From Celeribacter baekdonensis B30 (GTDB lineage: Bacteria; Pseudomonadota; Alphaproteobacteria; Rhodobacterales; Rhodobacteraceae): a DNA stretch of 64,000 bases. The notes under the pieces were generated by a model. It made no database searches, was not told the origin of the DNA, and was given only the letters and a program-made list of their open reading frames with translations. Positions 9,118-17,273 of this stretch are shown here, in pieces (position 1 is the first letter of the stretch; each line of letters opens with the position of its first letter). The stretch spans positions 248,001 through 312,000 of the forward strand of contig NZ_AMRK01000003.1 in assembly GCF_000299875.1 (NCBI RefSeq). Direction: 5' to 3'. A program made the position numbers and the translations under genes.

Positions 9118-9418
9118 CCGCCCTGCTTTCAACACATGGAAAGGCCCTCTCGGATGATCCCCGCGTGGGCCTTTTCTATTTTGGGTGCAATCGCGAAATC
9201 GAATGGCGGCTATGTGGCCGTCTGTTGCTCCAAATCAAATCCCGTGCCTGCAAAACCGCCTAGCGTGTCACGCGATGGGGCCGTGAGCGCAATCATCCAA
9301 AATGTTAGCGCCACCACGATTGCGGCAAATCGCTGGGCACGGTAACCCGGAGCAAGACCCGCAGCCTCCCCTTGATGAGGGGTCACGTGAGCAACGAGTG
9401 AGCCAAAAGAGGATACAG
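9118..9418 (+). other. pgk-fba intergenic region
   Basis: 301 bases. The first part holds the pgk terminator (9138-9176). The rest has no credible gene and should contain the fba promoter and leader. A half-site-like TGTTAGCGC near 9301 and a weak CCCCT/AGGGG hairpin near 9371 are the only structures noted. Confidence 0.5.
9138..9176 (+). terminator. Intrinsic terminator after pgk
   Basis: AAAGGCCC (9140-9147) pairs with GGGCCTTT (9167-9174), followed by TTCTATTTT. Confidence 0.8.
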
Positions 9419-10312
9419 ATGTCTATTGAACAAATGACCGCCAAGATGAGCGAAGGCCAAGGCTTTATTGCAGCACTGGATCAATCGGGTGGCTCGACAC
9501 CCAAGGCGCTGAAACTCTATGGCGTTGAGGAAAGCGATTATAACGGCGAAGCCGAAATGTTTGACGCGGTGCATGCGATGCGCTCGCGGATCATGCAATC
9601 TCCGGCGTTTACCGGCGACAAAGTGATCGGTGCGATCCTGTTTGAAATGACGATGGACCGCGATGTGGCGGGCAAGCCGACCTCGCATTACCTTTGGGAA
9701 GAAAAGGGCGTTGTGCCGTTTTTGAAAATCGACAAAGGGCTTGAGGCCGAAGACAACGGCGTTCAGGTGATGAAACCAATGCCGGGTCTGGACGACCTTT
9801 TGGCGCGGGCGTTCAAATTGGGCGTGTTTGGCACCAAAGAGCGCTCTGTGATCAATGCCGCCAACCCGGTGGGGATCAAAGCGGTTGTGGATCAGCAGTT
9901 TGAGATTGGCGAGCAAGTGATTGCGGCGGGCCTGATGCCGATCCTTGAGCCGGAAGTGACCATCACCATCGCAGATAAGGCCGAGGCCGAAGCGATCCTG
10001 CGCGACGAGATTTTGACCCATCTCGACGCTTTGGATGAAAGCAAAAAAGTGATGTTGAAACTGTCACTGCCCAGTGTTGCGAATTTCTACAAACCGCTGG
10101 TCGATCACCCGCGCGTTTTGAAGGTTGTGGCATTGTCCGGCGGCTATTCCCGCGACGACGCCAACGCCATCCTGAGCCAAAACACCGGCATGATCGCGTC
10201 CTTCTCGCGCGCTCTGTCCGAAGGGTTGAACGCCAAACAAACCGACGCGGAATTTGACGCCATGTTACAGGCCGCCGTGGACAGCATCCACGCGGCCTCC
10301 ATCGCAGGCTAA
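9419..10312 (+). CDS. Fructose-bisphosphate aldolase, class I
   Basis: 297 residues. It interconverts fructose-1,6-bisphosphate with dihydroxyacetone phosphate and glyceraldehyde-3-phosphate through a lysine Schiff base. The N-terminal FIAALDQSGGSTPKALKLYG is the class I signature, and KVMLKLSLPS and VVALSGGYSRDDAN mark the C-terminal half of the barrel. The length fits the short bacterial class I form. The ATG at 9419 is preceded by AAGAGGA. With pgk upstream it makes a small glycolytic/gluconeogenic neighbourhood, each gene with its own terminator. Confidence 0.93.
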   Translation: MSIEQMTAKMSEGQGFIAALDQSGGSTPKALKLYGVEESDYNGEAEMFDAVHAMRSRIMQSPAFTGDKVIGAILFEMTMDRDVAGKPTSHYLWEEKGVVPFLKIDKGLEAEDNGVQVMKPMPGLDDLLARAFKLGVFGTKERSVINAANPVGIKAVVDQQFEIGEQVIAAGLMPILEPEVTITIADKAEAEAILRDEILTHLDALDESKKVMLKLSLPSVANFYKPLVDHPRVLKVVALSGGYSRDDANAILSQNTGMIASFSRALSEGLNAKQTDAEFDAMLQAAVDSIHAASIAG

Positions 10313-10333
10313 GCCAGCCCTATGACAAGACGG

Positions 10334-10365
10334 CAAAGCGCTCCATTCTGGGGCGCTTTGTTTTT
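10334..10365 (+). terminator. Intrinsic terminator after fba
   Basis: CAAAGCGC (10334-10341) pairs with GCGCTTTG (10353-10360), followed by TTTTT. Confidence 0.9.
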
Positions 10366-10520
10366 GAGAGCTTTTTTCTGCCGATGATTCGTTTTTGGGA
10401 TTCACAGAGCGAATCACTTGTGTCATAAGAGAGTTACGGAGCGACCCGACCAAAGAGGTGGCCCGTTTGAGGCAGTACAGGTGCCAAAAGCACCTATCAT
10501 ACAAAGGTAAGAAGCCTATC

Positions 10521-10823
10521 ATGGCTCATCCGCGCAAACGTCCGTCGCTGGCCGTGCTTTTGTACACCGGCGTGATTGTCACCTTAGGTGGCTATTTCAC
10601 TTTTGCCTCCGTGCAGGGTGAGTACGGACTTTTTCGCCGTCTGCAAATCGAGGCTGAATTGTCGAGTTTGCAGACGGTGAGCGGCCAACTTGACGAAGAG
10701 TTGGCGGTGATGCGCAACAAGACGATGCGCCTGTCAGACAGCTATCTTGACCTTGACCTTCTGGACGAACAGGCGCGCGATATTTTGGGATACCTGCGTT
10801 CGGATGAGATCGTCATTCGCTAA
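10521..10823 (+). CDS. Septum formation initiator (FtsB/DivIC-like)
   Basis: 100 residues: a short basic cytoplasmic start (HPRKRPS), one membrane segment at about residues 11-31, then a heptad-patterned coiled coil (LQIEAELSSLQTVSGQLDEE) and a short periplasmic tail. That is the FtsB/DivIC layout; the E. coli protein joins FtsL and FtsQ in the divisome and links them to septal wall synthesis. The ATG at 10521 has AAGGTAAGAAG upstream. It lies before the transglycosylase lipoprotein and the pdh operon, an order I recall in many alphaproteobacteria. Confidence 0.85.
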   Translation: MAHPRKRPSLAVLLYTGVIVTLGGYFTFASVQGEYGLFRRLQIEAELSSLQTVSGQLDEELAVMRNKTMRLSDSYLDLDLLDEQARDILGYLRSDEIVIR

Positions 10824-10880
10824 GGCCGCACAAGGCCCAAGGCGGATCACCAAGGACACACGAGCAAAACGAGTCCCGAT

Positions 10881-11489
10881 ATGAAAGCCATTTTCCCGAC
10901 CCGCCTGACGCGCCGTTCCAAATTGGGTTTTGCGGGTCTTTTGCTTGGCGCGCTCATGGCGTGCAGCGGTGGCGGAAACCCACCACAGGACCCCGAAAAC
11001 GCTTGCTCCATTTTCAAAGAACGCCCGCATTACCAACAGGCGCTCAAAGCATCGGAACGCAAATGGGGCGTCTCAATTCCGGTACAAATGGCGCTGATTT
11101 ATCAAGAATCCACCTTCCGCGCGACGGCCCGCCCTCCGAAACGCTATGTGCTGTTCATCATCCCGAAAGGCCGGGCCAGCTCGGCGCGCGGCTATGCTCA
11201 GGCGCTCGATGGCACCTGGGACGACTACCGCAACGGGCCGGGGCGCGCCGGTGCCAGCCGCAGCAACATCCGCGACGCCACCGATTTCATCGGCTGGTAT
11301 GTCTCGACCAACAATGCCGCCCTAGGGATCGCGAACACGGACGCCCGCAACAGCTATCTGGCCTATCACGAGGGCCGCACGGGCTATCGGCGCGGATCAC
11401 ACAACGGCAAGACATGGCTTTTGGACGTGGCGGATGGGGTGGCCGCACGGGCCGCGCGCTATGAGGCACAGCTTATCAGCTGTCGTTAA
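10881..11489 (+). CDS. Lytic transglycosylase (SLT fold) lipoprotein
   Basis: 202 residues. The N-terminus has a basic stretch, a hydrophobic core and the lipobox LMAC (Cys at residue 28), so it should be anchored in the envelope. The SLT-like domain carries the catalytic Glu in IYQESTFRATARPP, then SSARGYAQALDGTWDDY and the late SYLAYHEGRTGYRRGS, which matches goose-lysozyme-type transglycosylases that cleave peptidoglycan to anhydromuropeptides. Next to the FtsB-like gene, this suggests a wall-remodelling task. The products could feed AnmK, also in this window. Confidence 0.85.
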   Translation: MKAIFPTRLTRRSKLGFAGLLLGALMACSGGGNPPQDPENACSIFKERPHYQQALKASERKWGVSIPVQMALIYQESTFRATARPPKRYVLFIIPKGRASSARGYAQALDGTWDDYRNGPGRAGASRSNIRDATDFIGWYVSTNNAALGIANTDARNSYLAYHEGRTGYRRGSHNGKTWLLDVADGVAARAARYEAQLISCR

Positions 11490-11584
11490 GGGCGTCGGAT
11501 CAAAGCTATTCCCCAAACGCATAGCTGCGTCCCAAATTGCAACTCAAAAAACCCGTGCATTCGTGACGTTGCGTCTGTATTATA

Positions 11585-11602
11585 TAGTTTAATACTAAAC
11601 TA
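11585..11602. promoter_or_regulatory. Perfect inverted repeat upstream of pdhA
   Basis: TAGTTTA and TAAACTA are separated by ATAC, giving an 18-bp palindromic element in an AT-rich patch 142 bases before the pdhA start. Its size and symmetry suit a dimeric repressor of the GntR or LacI type; which one is unknown. Confidence 0.5.
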
Positions 11603-11614
11603 AACCCTTTTACG

Positions 11615-11644
11615 CCTTTTCCTCATCGGGAAAAGCGGAAAAGG
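11615..11644. other. Nested hairpins in the pdhA leader
   Basis: CTTTTCC (11616-11622) can pair with GGAAAAG at 11629-11635, while the longer CCTTTTCC (11615-11622) can pair with GGAAAAGG at 11637-11644. The two pairings are mutually exclusive, so the leader could switch structure. Confidence 0.4.
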
Positions 11645-11743
11645 ACCGCGCTTCTTTGAGGGGCGTGGGCGCCTTGCACAGCATTCGTCACGCGGATGTC
11701 ACGCAGACCACTTTATATGTCGGACTTTGGAGGAGGAGGCCAT

Positions 11744-12769
11744 ATGGCAACCCGGAAATCAGCATCCACGCCGGCGAGCAAAGCGAACGTCTCGAAAGAC
11801 GAATTGCTCGCCTATTACAAGGATATGCTTCTTATTCGCCGTTTTGAAGAAAAGGCCGGCCAGTTGTATGGCATGGGCCTGATCGGCGGCTTTTGTCACC
11901 TGTACATCGGCCAGGAGGCGGTTGTGGTTGGGCTTGAGGCCGCCGCCAAAGAGGGCGACAAACGCATCACCTCTTACCGCGATCACGGGCATATGCTCGC
12001 CTGCGGCATGGACCCGAAAGGTGTGATGGCCGAGCTGACCGGTCGCGAGGGCGGCTATTCCAAAGGCAAAGGCGGCTCCATGCATATGTTCTCGAAAGAG
12101 AAACATTTCTATGGCGGTCACGGCATCGTCGGCGCACAGGTGCCGTTGGGTGCGGGTCTGGCCTTTTCCGACAAATACAAAGGCAATGACAATGTGACCT
12201 TTGCCTATTTCGGTGATGGCGCGGCGAACCAAGGTCAGGTTGCCGAGACCTATAACATGGCTGAAATTTGGGACTTGCCGGTGATTTTCGTCATCGAAAA
12301 CAATCAATACGCCATGGGCACCTCGACCCAACGCTCGACCAAATCGCCGAGCTATTGGGGACGTGGCGCCGCCTATGGAATCGAAGGCGAAGAAGTCGAC
12401 GGCATGGATGTTTTGGCGGTCAAAGAGGCCTCAGAGCGGGCCACGGCGCATTGTCGCGCGGGCAAAGGCCCCTACATCCTTGAGGTCAAAACCTATCGCT
12501 ATCGCGGCCACTCGATGTCCGACCCGGCGAAATACCGGACCCGCGAAGAGGTCCAGAAGATGCGCGAAGAGCGCGATCCGATTGAGGCCGTGCGGTCCAT
12601 TCTTTTGACCGGCAACCACGCCACGGAAGACGATCTCAAAGCCATCGACAAAGACATCAAAGCGGTGGTGAACGCCTCTGCTGAGTTCGCGAAAGAAAGC
12701 CCGGAACCGGCGCTGAGCGAGCTTTGGACTGACATTTATGCGGATGAAATTCCGCAGCACGACGCCTGA
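11744..12769 (+). CDS. pdhA: Pyruvate dehydrogenase E1 component, alpha subunit
   Basis: 341 residues. With PdhB it decarboxylates pyruvate on thiamine diphosphate and passes the acetyl group to E2. Motifs: LLIRRFEEKAGQLYGMGLIGG near residues 28-48, the ThDP/Mg motif GDGAANQGQVAETYNMAEIW with the late ENNQYAMGT, and the phosphorylation-loop region TYRYRGHSMSDPAKYR. The start at 11744 follows a very strong GGAGGAGGAGG site. First gene of the pdhA-pdhB-pdhC operon; pdhB begins 19 bases after the stop. Confidence 0.97.
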   Translation: MATRKSASTPASKANVSKDELLAYYKDMLLIRRFEEKAGQLYGMGLIGGFCHLYIGQEAVVVGLEAAAKEGDKRITSYRDHGHMLACGMDPKGVMAELTGREGGYSKGKGGSMHMFSKEKHFYGGHGIVGAQVPLGAGLAFSDKYKGNDNVTFAYFGDGAANQGQVAETYNMAEIWDLPVIFVIENNQYAMGTSTQRSTKSPSYWGRGAAYGIEGEEVDGMDVLAVKEASERATAHCRAGKGPYILEVKTYRYRGHSMSDPAKYRTREEVQKMREERDPIEAVRSILLTGNHATEDDLKAIDKDIKAVVNASAEFAKESPEPALSELWTDIYADEIPQHDA

Positions 12770-12788
12770 TTTGGGAGGATAGACGACA

Positions 12789-14162
12789 ATGGCTACCGAA
12801 CTGCTGATGCCCGCGCTGTCTCCGACCATGGAGGAAGGCACGCTTGCGAAATGGCTCGTCAAAGAGGGGGACACCGTGTCCTCCGGCGACATTATCGCGG
12901 AAATTGAAACCGACAAGGCGACGATGGAATTCGAAGCCGTGGACGAAGGGATCATGGGGAAACTCCTGATCGCGGAAGGCACTGAGGGCGTGAAGGTGAA
13001 CACCCCCATCGCGATCCTCGTGGACGAGGGCGAAGACGCCTCCAACCTGTCTGCGTCAGGCCCGGCTGAAGAGGCGGCAGCGGTTGAGGCCGCGGCCCCT
13101 GCCCCGGCCAAAGTACCCGCCACAGCCGCCGCACCGATTGTGTCGAAATCGGTCGAACCGGATTACCCGGCGGGCACCGAGATGAAACAACAAACGGTGC
13201 GCGAAGCATTGCGCGACGCCATGTCCGAAGAGATGCGCCGCGACGACAGCGTGTTCCTGATGGGCGAAGAGGTGGCCGAATATCAAGGCGCCTATAAAAT
13301 CTCCCAAGGCATGTTGGACGAATTTGGTCCGAAACGCATCATCGACACACCGATCACCGAGCATGGCTTTGCCGGAATCGCGACCGGGGCGGCCTTTGGT
13401 GGTTTGCGTCCGATCGTTGAATTCATGACCTTTAACTTTGCCATGCAGGCGATCGACCACCTGATCAACTCTGCCGCCAAGACGCTTTATATGTCTGGCG
13501 GCCAGATGGGCGCACCGATGGTGTTCCGGGGGCCGAACGGCGCGGCGGCCCGTGTGGGCGCGCAGCACTCGCAATGTTATGCCGCATGGTATGCGCATAT
13601 TCCGGGTCTGAAAGTGGTCATGCCTTACTCGGCAGCCGACTACAAAGGCTTGATGAAAACCGCGATCCGCGATCCGAACCCGGTGATCTTCCTCGAAAAC
13701 GAAATCCTGTATGGGAAGTCGTTTGAAGTGCCCGTGATGGACGATTTCACCATCCCGTTCGGCAAGGCGCGGATTTGGCGCGAGGGCACGGATGTGACCA
13801 TCGTCTCCTTCGGCATCGGCATGACCTATGCCTTGGAAGCGGCGGACAAACTGGCCGAAGAGGGCATTTCCGCGGAGGTCATCGACCTGCGCACCCTGCG
13901 CCCGATCGACTATGACACGGTGATTGCCTCTGTGATGAAAACCAACCGCTGTGTGACCGTTGAAGAAGGCTTCCCGGTCGGCTCCATCGGCAACCACATC
14001 TCCTCGGTGATCATGCAAAAGGCGTTTGATTATCTCGACGCACCGGTGATCACCTGTGCGGGCAAAGATGTGCCCATGCCCTACGCCGCCAATTTGGAAA
14101 AACTCGCGCTTGTGACCACGGCTGACGTGATCCAGGCCGTCAAAGACGTCACCTACCGTTAA
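12789..14162 (+). CDS. pdhB: Pyruvate dehydrogenase E1 component, beta subunit, with N-terminal lipoyl domain
   Basis: 457 residues, longer than a plain E1-beta because residues 1-78 are a lipoyl domain with the lipoylation motif [15 protein letters not shown] (Lys near 42), followed by an Ala/Pro-rich linker at about 90-120. The E1-beta body follows: [45 protein letters not shown] and [12 protein letters not shown]. Lipoylated E1-beta is a known feature of several alphaproteobacterial complexes. The first 75 residues are nearly identical to those of PdhC downstream, pointing to domain duplication. Confidence 0.97.
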   Translation: MATELLMPALSPTMEEGTLAKWLVKEGDTVSSGDIIAEIETDKATMEFEAVDEGIMGKLLIAEGTEGVKVNTPIAILVDEGEDASNLSASGPAEEAAAVEAAAPAPAKVPATAAAPIVSKSVEPDYPAGTEMKQQTVREALRDAMSEEMRRDDSVFLMGEEVAEYQGAYKISQGMLDEFGPKRIIDTPITEHGFAGIATGAAFGGLRPIVEFMTFNFAMQAIDHLINSAAKTLYMSGGQMGAPMVFRGPNGAAARVGAQHSQCYAAWYAHIPGLKVVMPYSAADYKGLMKTAIRDPNPVIFLENEILYGKSFEVPVMDDFTIPFGKARIWREGTDVTIVSFGIGMTYALEAADKLAEEGISAEVIDLRTLRPIDYDTVIASVMKTNRCVTVEEGFPVGSIGNHISSVIMQKAFDYLDAPVITCAGKDVPMPYAANLEKLALVTTADVIQAVKDVTYR

Positions 14163-14174
14163 GGAGAAAAGACA

Positions 14175-15479
14175 ATGGCAATTGAACTACTTATGCCCGC
14201 GCTGTCTCCGACGATGGAGGAAGGCACTTTGGCGAAATGGTTGGTCAAAGAGGGTGACACGATCTCTTCTGGCGATGTGATCGCGGAGATCGAAACCGAC
14301 AAGGCGACGATGGAATTCGAGGCGGTGGACGAAGGTGTCATCGGCAAGATCCTTGTGGCGGAAGGCACCGAGGGTGTGAAGGTCAACGCGGCCATCGCGA
14401 TCCTGTTGGAAGAGGGCGAAGACGCCTCTGCGATGGACAACATGGGGGCGGCTCCCGCCCCTGCGACAGCTGAAGCGGCTCCGGCTGAGGCTTCGAAGGC
14501 AGAGGCCAGCGCTGCGACCCCAGCCCCGGCAGCTCCGGTTGCGGCGTCTGGCGAGCGCATCTTTGCCTCACCTTTGGCGCGTCGGATTGCGGCGCAAAAG
14601 GGTCTCGACCTGGCCACCATGAGCGGCTCTGGCCCGAAAGGCCGGATCGTGAAAGCCGATGTCGAAAACGCCACGGCCGCACCGAAAGCGGAGGCTCCGA
14701 AAGCCGCCGCGACCTCCGAGGCCGCCCCTGCGAAAGCGGCCCCAACGGGTCCGACCGCAGATATGGTTGCGAAAATGTACGCGGATCGCGCGTATGAGGA
14801 AATCAAACTCGATGGCATGCGCAAAACCATTGCCGCGCGTTTGACCGAAGCGAAACAAACCATCCCGCATTTCTACCTGCGCCGCGACATCAAACTCGAC
14901 GCGCTGTTGAAATTCCGTGCTGAGTTGAACCATCAGCTCACCGGCAAGGGTGTGAAACTTTCGGTCAATGATTTCATCATCAAAGCCGTCGCCAATGCGC
15001 TGCAAGAGGTCCCAGAGGCCAACGCAGTGTGGGCCGGTGACCGTGTGTTGCAGATGAAATCATCCGATGTGGCCGTGGCTGTGGCGATTGAGGGCGGGCT
15101 GTTCACGCCGGTGCTCAGGGACTCGGACATGAAGTCACTCTCAACGCTCTCGAAAGAGATGAAAGACCTCGCCCACCGCGCACGCGACCGCAAGCTCGCA
15201 CCCCATGAGTACCAAGGGGGATCGTTCGCAATCTCCAACCTCGGTATGTTCGGCATCGACAATTTCGACGCCATCGTGAACCCGCCGCACGCGGGCATCT
15301 TGGCCGTCGGCGCGGGTGTGAAAAAGCCGGTTGTAGGGGATGATGGCGAGTTGACGGTTGCAACGGTGATGAGCGTGACGATGTCCGTGGATCACCGGGT
15401 GATTGACGGCGCTTTGGGAGCGAACTTGCTCAAAGCCATCGTTGATAATCTGGAGAATCCGGTGGCGATGCTGGCGTAA
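14175..15479 (+). CDS. pdhC: Pyruvate dehydrogenase E2, dihydrolipoamide acetyltransferase
   Basis: 434 residues: one lipoyl domain (1-78, lipoyl Lys in [10 protein letters not shown]), an Ala/Pro linker, the peripheral subunit-binding domain ([18 protein letters not shown], about 132-167), a second linker, then the acyltransferase core with [37 protein letters not shown] and the catalytic VDHRVIDGA near the C-terminus. It moves acetyl from lipoamide to CoA and forms the complex core. Starts 12 bases after pdhB behind AAGGAGA. No E3 (lpd) gene follows; two terminators close the operon. Confidence 0.97.
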   Translation: MAIELLMPALSPTMEEGTLAKWLVKEGDTISSGDVIAEIETDKATMEFEAVDEGVIGKILVAEGTEGVKVNAAIAILLEEGEDASAMDNMGAAPAPATAEAAPAEASKAEASAATPAPAAPVAASGERIFASPLARRIAAQKGLDLATMSGSGPKGRIVKADVENATAAPKAEAPKAAATSEAAPAKAAPTGPTADMVAKMYADRAYEEIKLDGMRKTIAARLTEAKQTIPHFYLRRDIKLDALLKFRAELNHQLTGKGVKLSVNDFIIKAVANALQEVPEANAVWAGDRVLQMKSSDVAVAVAIEGGLFTPVLRDSDMKSLSTLSKEMKDLAHRARDRKLAPHEYQGGSFAISNLGMFGIDNFDAIVNPPHAGILAVGAGVKKPVVGDDGELTVATVMSVTMSVDHRVIDGALGANLLKAIVDNLENPVAMLA

Positions 15480-15485
15480 GAGAAC

Positions 15486-15514
15486 GCGCGGCGAAGGTAT
15501 TTCGCCGCGCATTT
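15486..15514 (+). terminator. Terminator-like hairpin after pdhC
   Basis: GCGCGGCGAA (15486-15495) pairs perfectly with TTCGCCGCGC (15501-15510), followed by ATTT. Confidence 0.8.
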
Positions 15515-15534
15515 ACGACACCTTAATGGCATAC

Positions 15535-15572
15535 AAAAACGCCCCGCCGGACATGTCCAGTGGGGCATTTTT
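15535..15572. terminator. Second, bidirectional terminator between pdhC and cysE
   Basis: GCCCC at 15541-15545 preceded by an A run pairs with GGGGC at 15562-15566 followed by ATTTTT, so it can act on both the pdh operon and the convergent cysE. Confidence 0.75.
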
Positions 15573-15591
15573 ATTATGGATTGAATAAAAT

Positions 15592-16404
15592 TTATTTATC
15601 GCGCGCGCCGATGAGTTGGTTCATCGACACCGAGGGTTGCGAACAGCCCGCCTCGCCCACAACTTTGGCCGGAACGCCCGCAACCGTGGTGGCGGGTGGC
15701 ACGTTGGCCAAGACAACGGAACCGGCAGCGATGCGCGAGCAGCAGCCGATTTTGATATTGCCAAGCACCTTGGCCCCAGCCCCGATCAGGACGCCATCAC
15801 CAATTTTCGGATGACGGTCTTCGTCCTCTTTGCCAGTGCCACCCAAGGTCACGTCATGCAGGATCGAGACATTGTCACCAATGACGGCAGTTTCGCCAAA
15901 GACCAGAGAATGGGCGTGATCAAGGAACAGACCCTTGCCGATCCGGCAAGCGGGGTGGATGTCGACGGAGAATTGCTCCGACATGCGCATTTGGAAGAAA
16001 TAGGCCAGATCACGACGACCTTCGCGCCAGAGCCAATTGGCGACGCGGTGAGCCTGAATGGCTTGGAACCCTTTGAAATAAAGCAAAGGTTGGATGTAGC
16101 GGTGACACGCCGGGTCGCGCTCATAAACGGCGGAAATATCGGCACGTGCGGATTCGGCCAAGGACGGGTCTGCGGCATAGGCGGCATCGGCGATTTCGCG
16201 AATAAGCTGTTCTGACATTTCCGCAGAGGCCATTTTTTGCGCGATGCGATAGGCTAAAGCGGCCTCAAGGGTTTCATGGTGAAGGATACAGGCATGCACC
16301 ATCCCGCCCAACAGGGGCTCAGCATCCACGGCCTGACGGGCCTCGGAAACGATTTGGGTCCAAACCGGGTCGAGTTTGGACAGGTGAGTGCGTGTTTTGG
16401 CCAT
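15592..16404 (-). CDS. cysE: Serine O-acetyltransferase
   Basis: 270 residues, full length. It acetylates serine with acetyl-CoA, the first step of cysteine synthesis. Residues 1-150 are the helical N-terminal domain (RYIQPLLYFKGFQAIQAHR near its end). The left-handed beta-helix follows with hexapeptide repeats and the active-site stretch FLDHAHSLVFGETAVIGDN, then ILHDVTLGGTG and the C-terminal VVLANVPPATTVAGVPAK. The ATG at 16404 has AGAGGAAAAG upstream. It is alone between the pdh terminators and the GTA cluster terminator, transcribed in the same direction as the GTA genes. Confidence 0.96.
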   Translation of the reverse strand: MAKTRTHLSKLDPVWTQIVSEARQAVDAEPLLGGMVHACILHHETLEAALAYRIAQKMASAEMSEQLIREIADAAYAADPSLAESARADISAVYERDPACHRYIQPLLYFKGFQAIQAHRVANWLWREGRRDLAYFFQMRMSEQFSVDIHPACRIGKGLFLDHAHSLVFGETAVIGDNVSILHDVTLGGTGKEDEDRHPKIGDGVLIGAGAKVLGNIKIGCCSRIAAGSVVLANVPPATTVAGVPAKVVGEAGCSQPSVSMNQLIGARDK

Positions 16405-16506
16405 GCGCTTTTCCTCTTTTGAGAGAGCTTACTATAGATAGGCCTGATTTCAAAAGAGCAAGAGTGCGATCGAGGGAAACAATGTGAATTTGAGGTGCGC
16501 AAACAC

Positions 16507-16536
16507 AAAAAGCCCCGCGCCGGGAACGGCACGGGG
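16507..16536 (-). terminator. Strong terminator closing the GTA cluster
   Basis: On the minus strand CCCCGTGCCG and CGGCGCGGGG pair over 10 bp (one G-U) around a 4-base loop and are followed by CTTTTTG. It begins 24 bases after the last stop at 16560. Confidence 0.9.
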
Positions 16537-16559
16537 TATAGAATGTGTTGAGAGATAAA

Positions 16560-17273
16560 TTATTCAGAGGGCAGCGTGAACTGCAAACAGTGGATGGCCA
16601 GACGGAGCGTTCCAGACGTGAAATCCCCGCCTTCAGCCGTGAGGATAAGATCTTCACTGGAATAATAGGTCAAAGGTGTCCCAGTTAGGCCACGCAACCA
16701 ACTGCCTTGAGCGGGCGACAGGCCGGAACCATAGCGGTTGGTGGACCCGGAAACACCCAAAGAGAACCCAGAGAGGCCCGACCCCGTAATATCGGCCAGT
16801 ACACGGCCGGTGACGCCGTACACAACGGATTGCCCCGGAATAGCGTAGGCGGCATTGGACGTCGGCCCGGCAGAGAGCACATGATCTACCTCAATCACCT
16901 TTGAGATCATCCCCGCCCCATGCGCGGAAAGAGTCTGCATCCCGAGCACCCAACCGGCCCCATCGTGCCCCGCCCAACCGTTTTGATCGGCAACATAGGC
17001 CCGCATCCCCAAGCTGGCGGGTACAAAAGCCCAGCCGCCGTTAACGTAAAGCGCAATCGCGCCCTCCTGCCCAGCCCACTCATTCACAGCAGCCGCCCCC
17101 ACCCCGTAGGCCTCCCCTTCTTGCGGGGTCAGCGGTGGTGTGTTGAGGGTGACCGATTGGAGCGTGAGTTGCAGCAACCCGTCGATCCGGGTCAGCGCCT
17201 CGTTTACGGTTACATGTTTTTGCGCTTGTGACGCTTGCAGCAGCGGCAATTCAAAGCGGGATGTGTCACTCAT
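16560..17273 (-). CDS. DUF2793 protein at the end of the GTA cluster
   Basis: 237 residues. The N-terminal LPLLQASQAQKHVTVNEAL and the following LTPQEGEAYGVG and YVNGGWAFVPA are typical of DUF2793, a domain seen in phage- and GTA-associated proteins of Rhodobacterales. The C-terminal half is Gly/Ser/Thr-rich and strand-like, suggesting an exposed fibre or receptor-contact part, but no enzymatic motif is visible. The ATG at 17273 lies within the end of the tail-tip gene (8-base overlap), so translation is coupled. It is the last gene before the terminator. An adsorption or accessory tail role is inference. Confidence 0.75.
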   Translation of the reverse strand: MSDTSRFELPLLQASQAQKHVTVNEALTRIDGLLQLTLQSVTLNTPPLTPQEGEAYGVGAAAVNEWAGQEGAIALYVNGGWAFVPASLGMRAYVADQNGWAGHDGAGWVLGMQTLSAHGAGMISKVIEVDHVLSAGPTSNAAYAIPGQSVVYGVTGRVLADITGSGLSGFSLGVSGSTNRYGSGLSPAQGSWLRGLTGTPLTYYSSEDLILTAEGGDFTSGTLRLAIHCLQFTLPSE

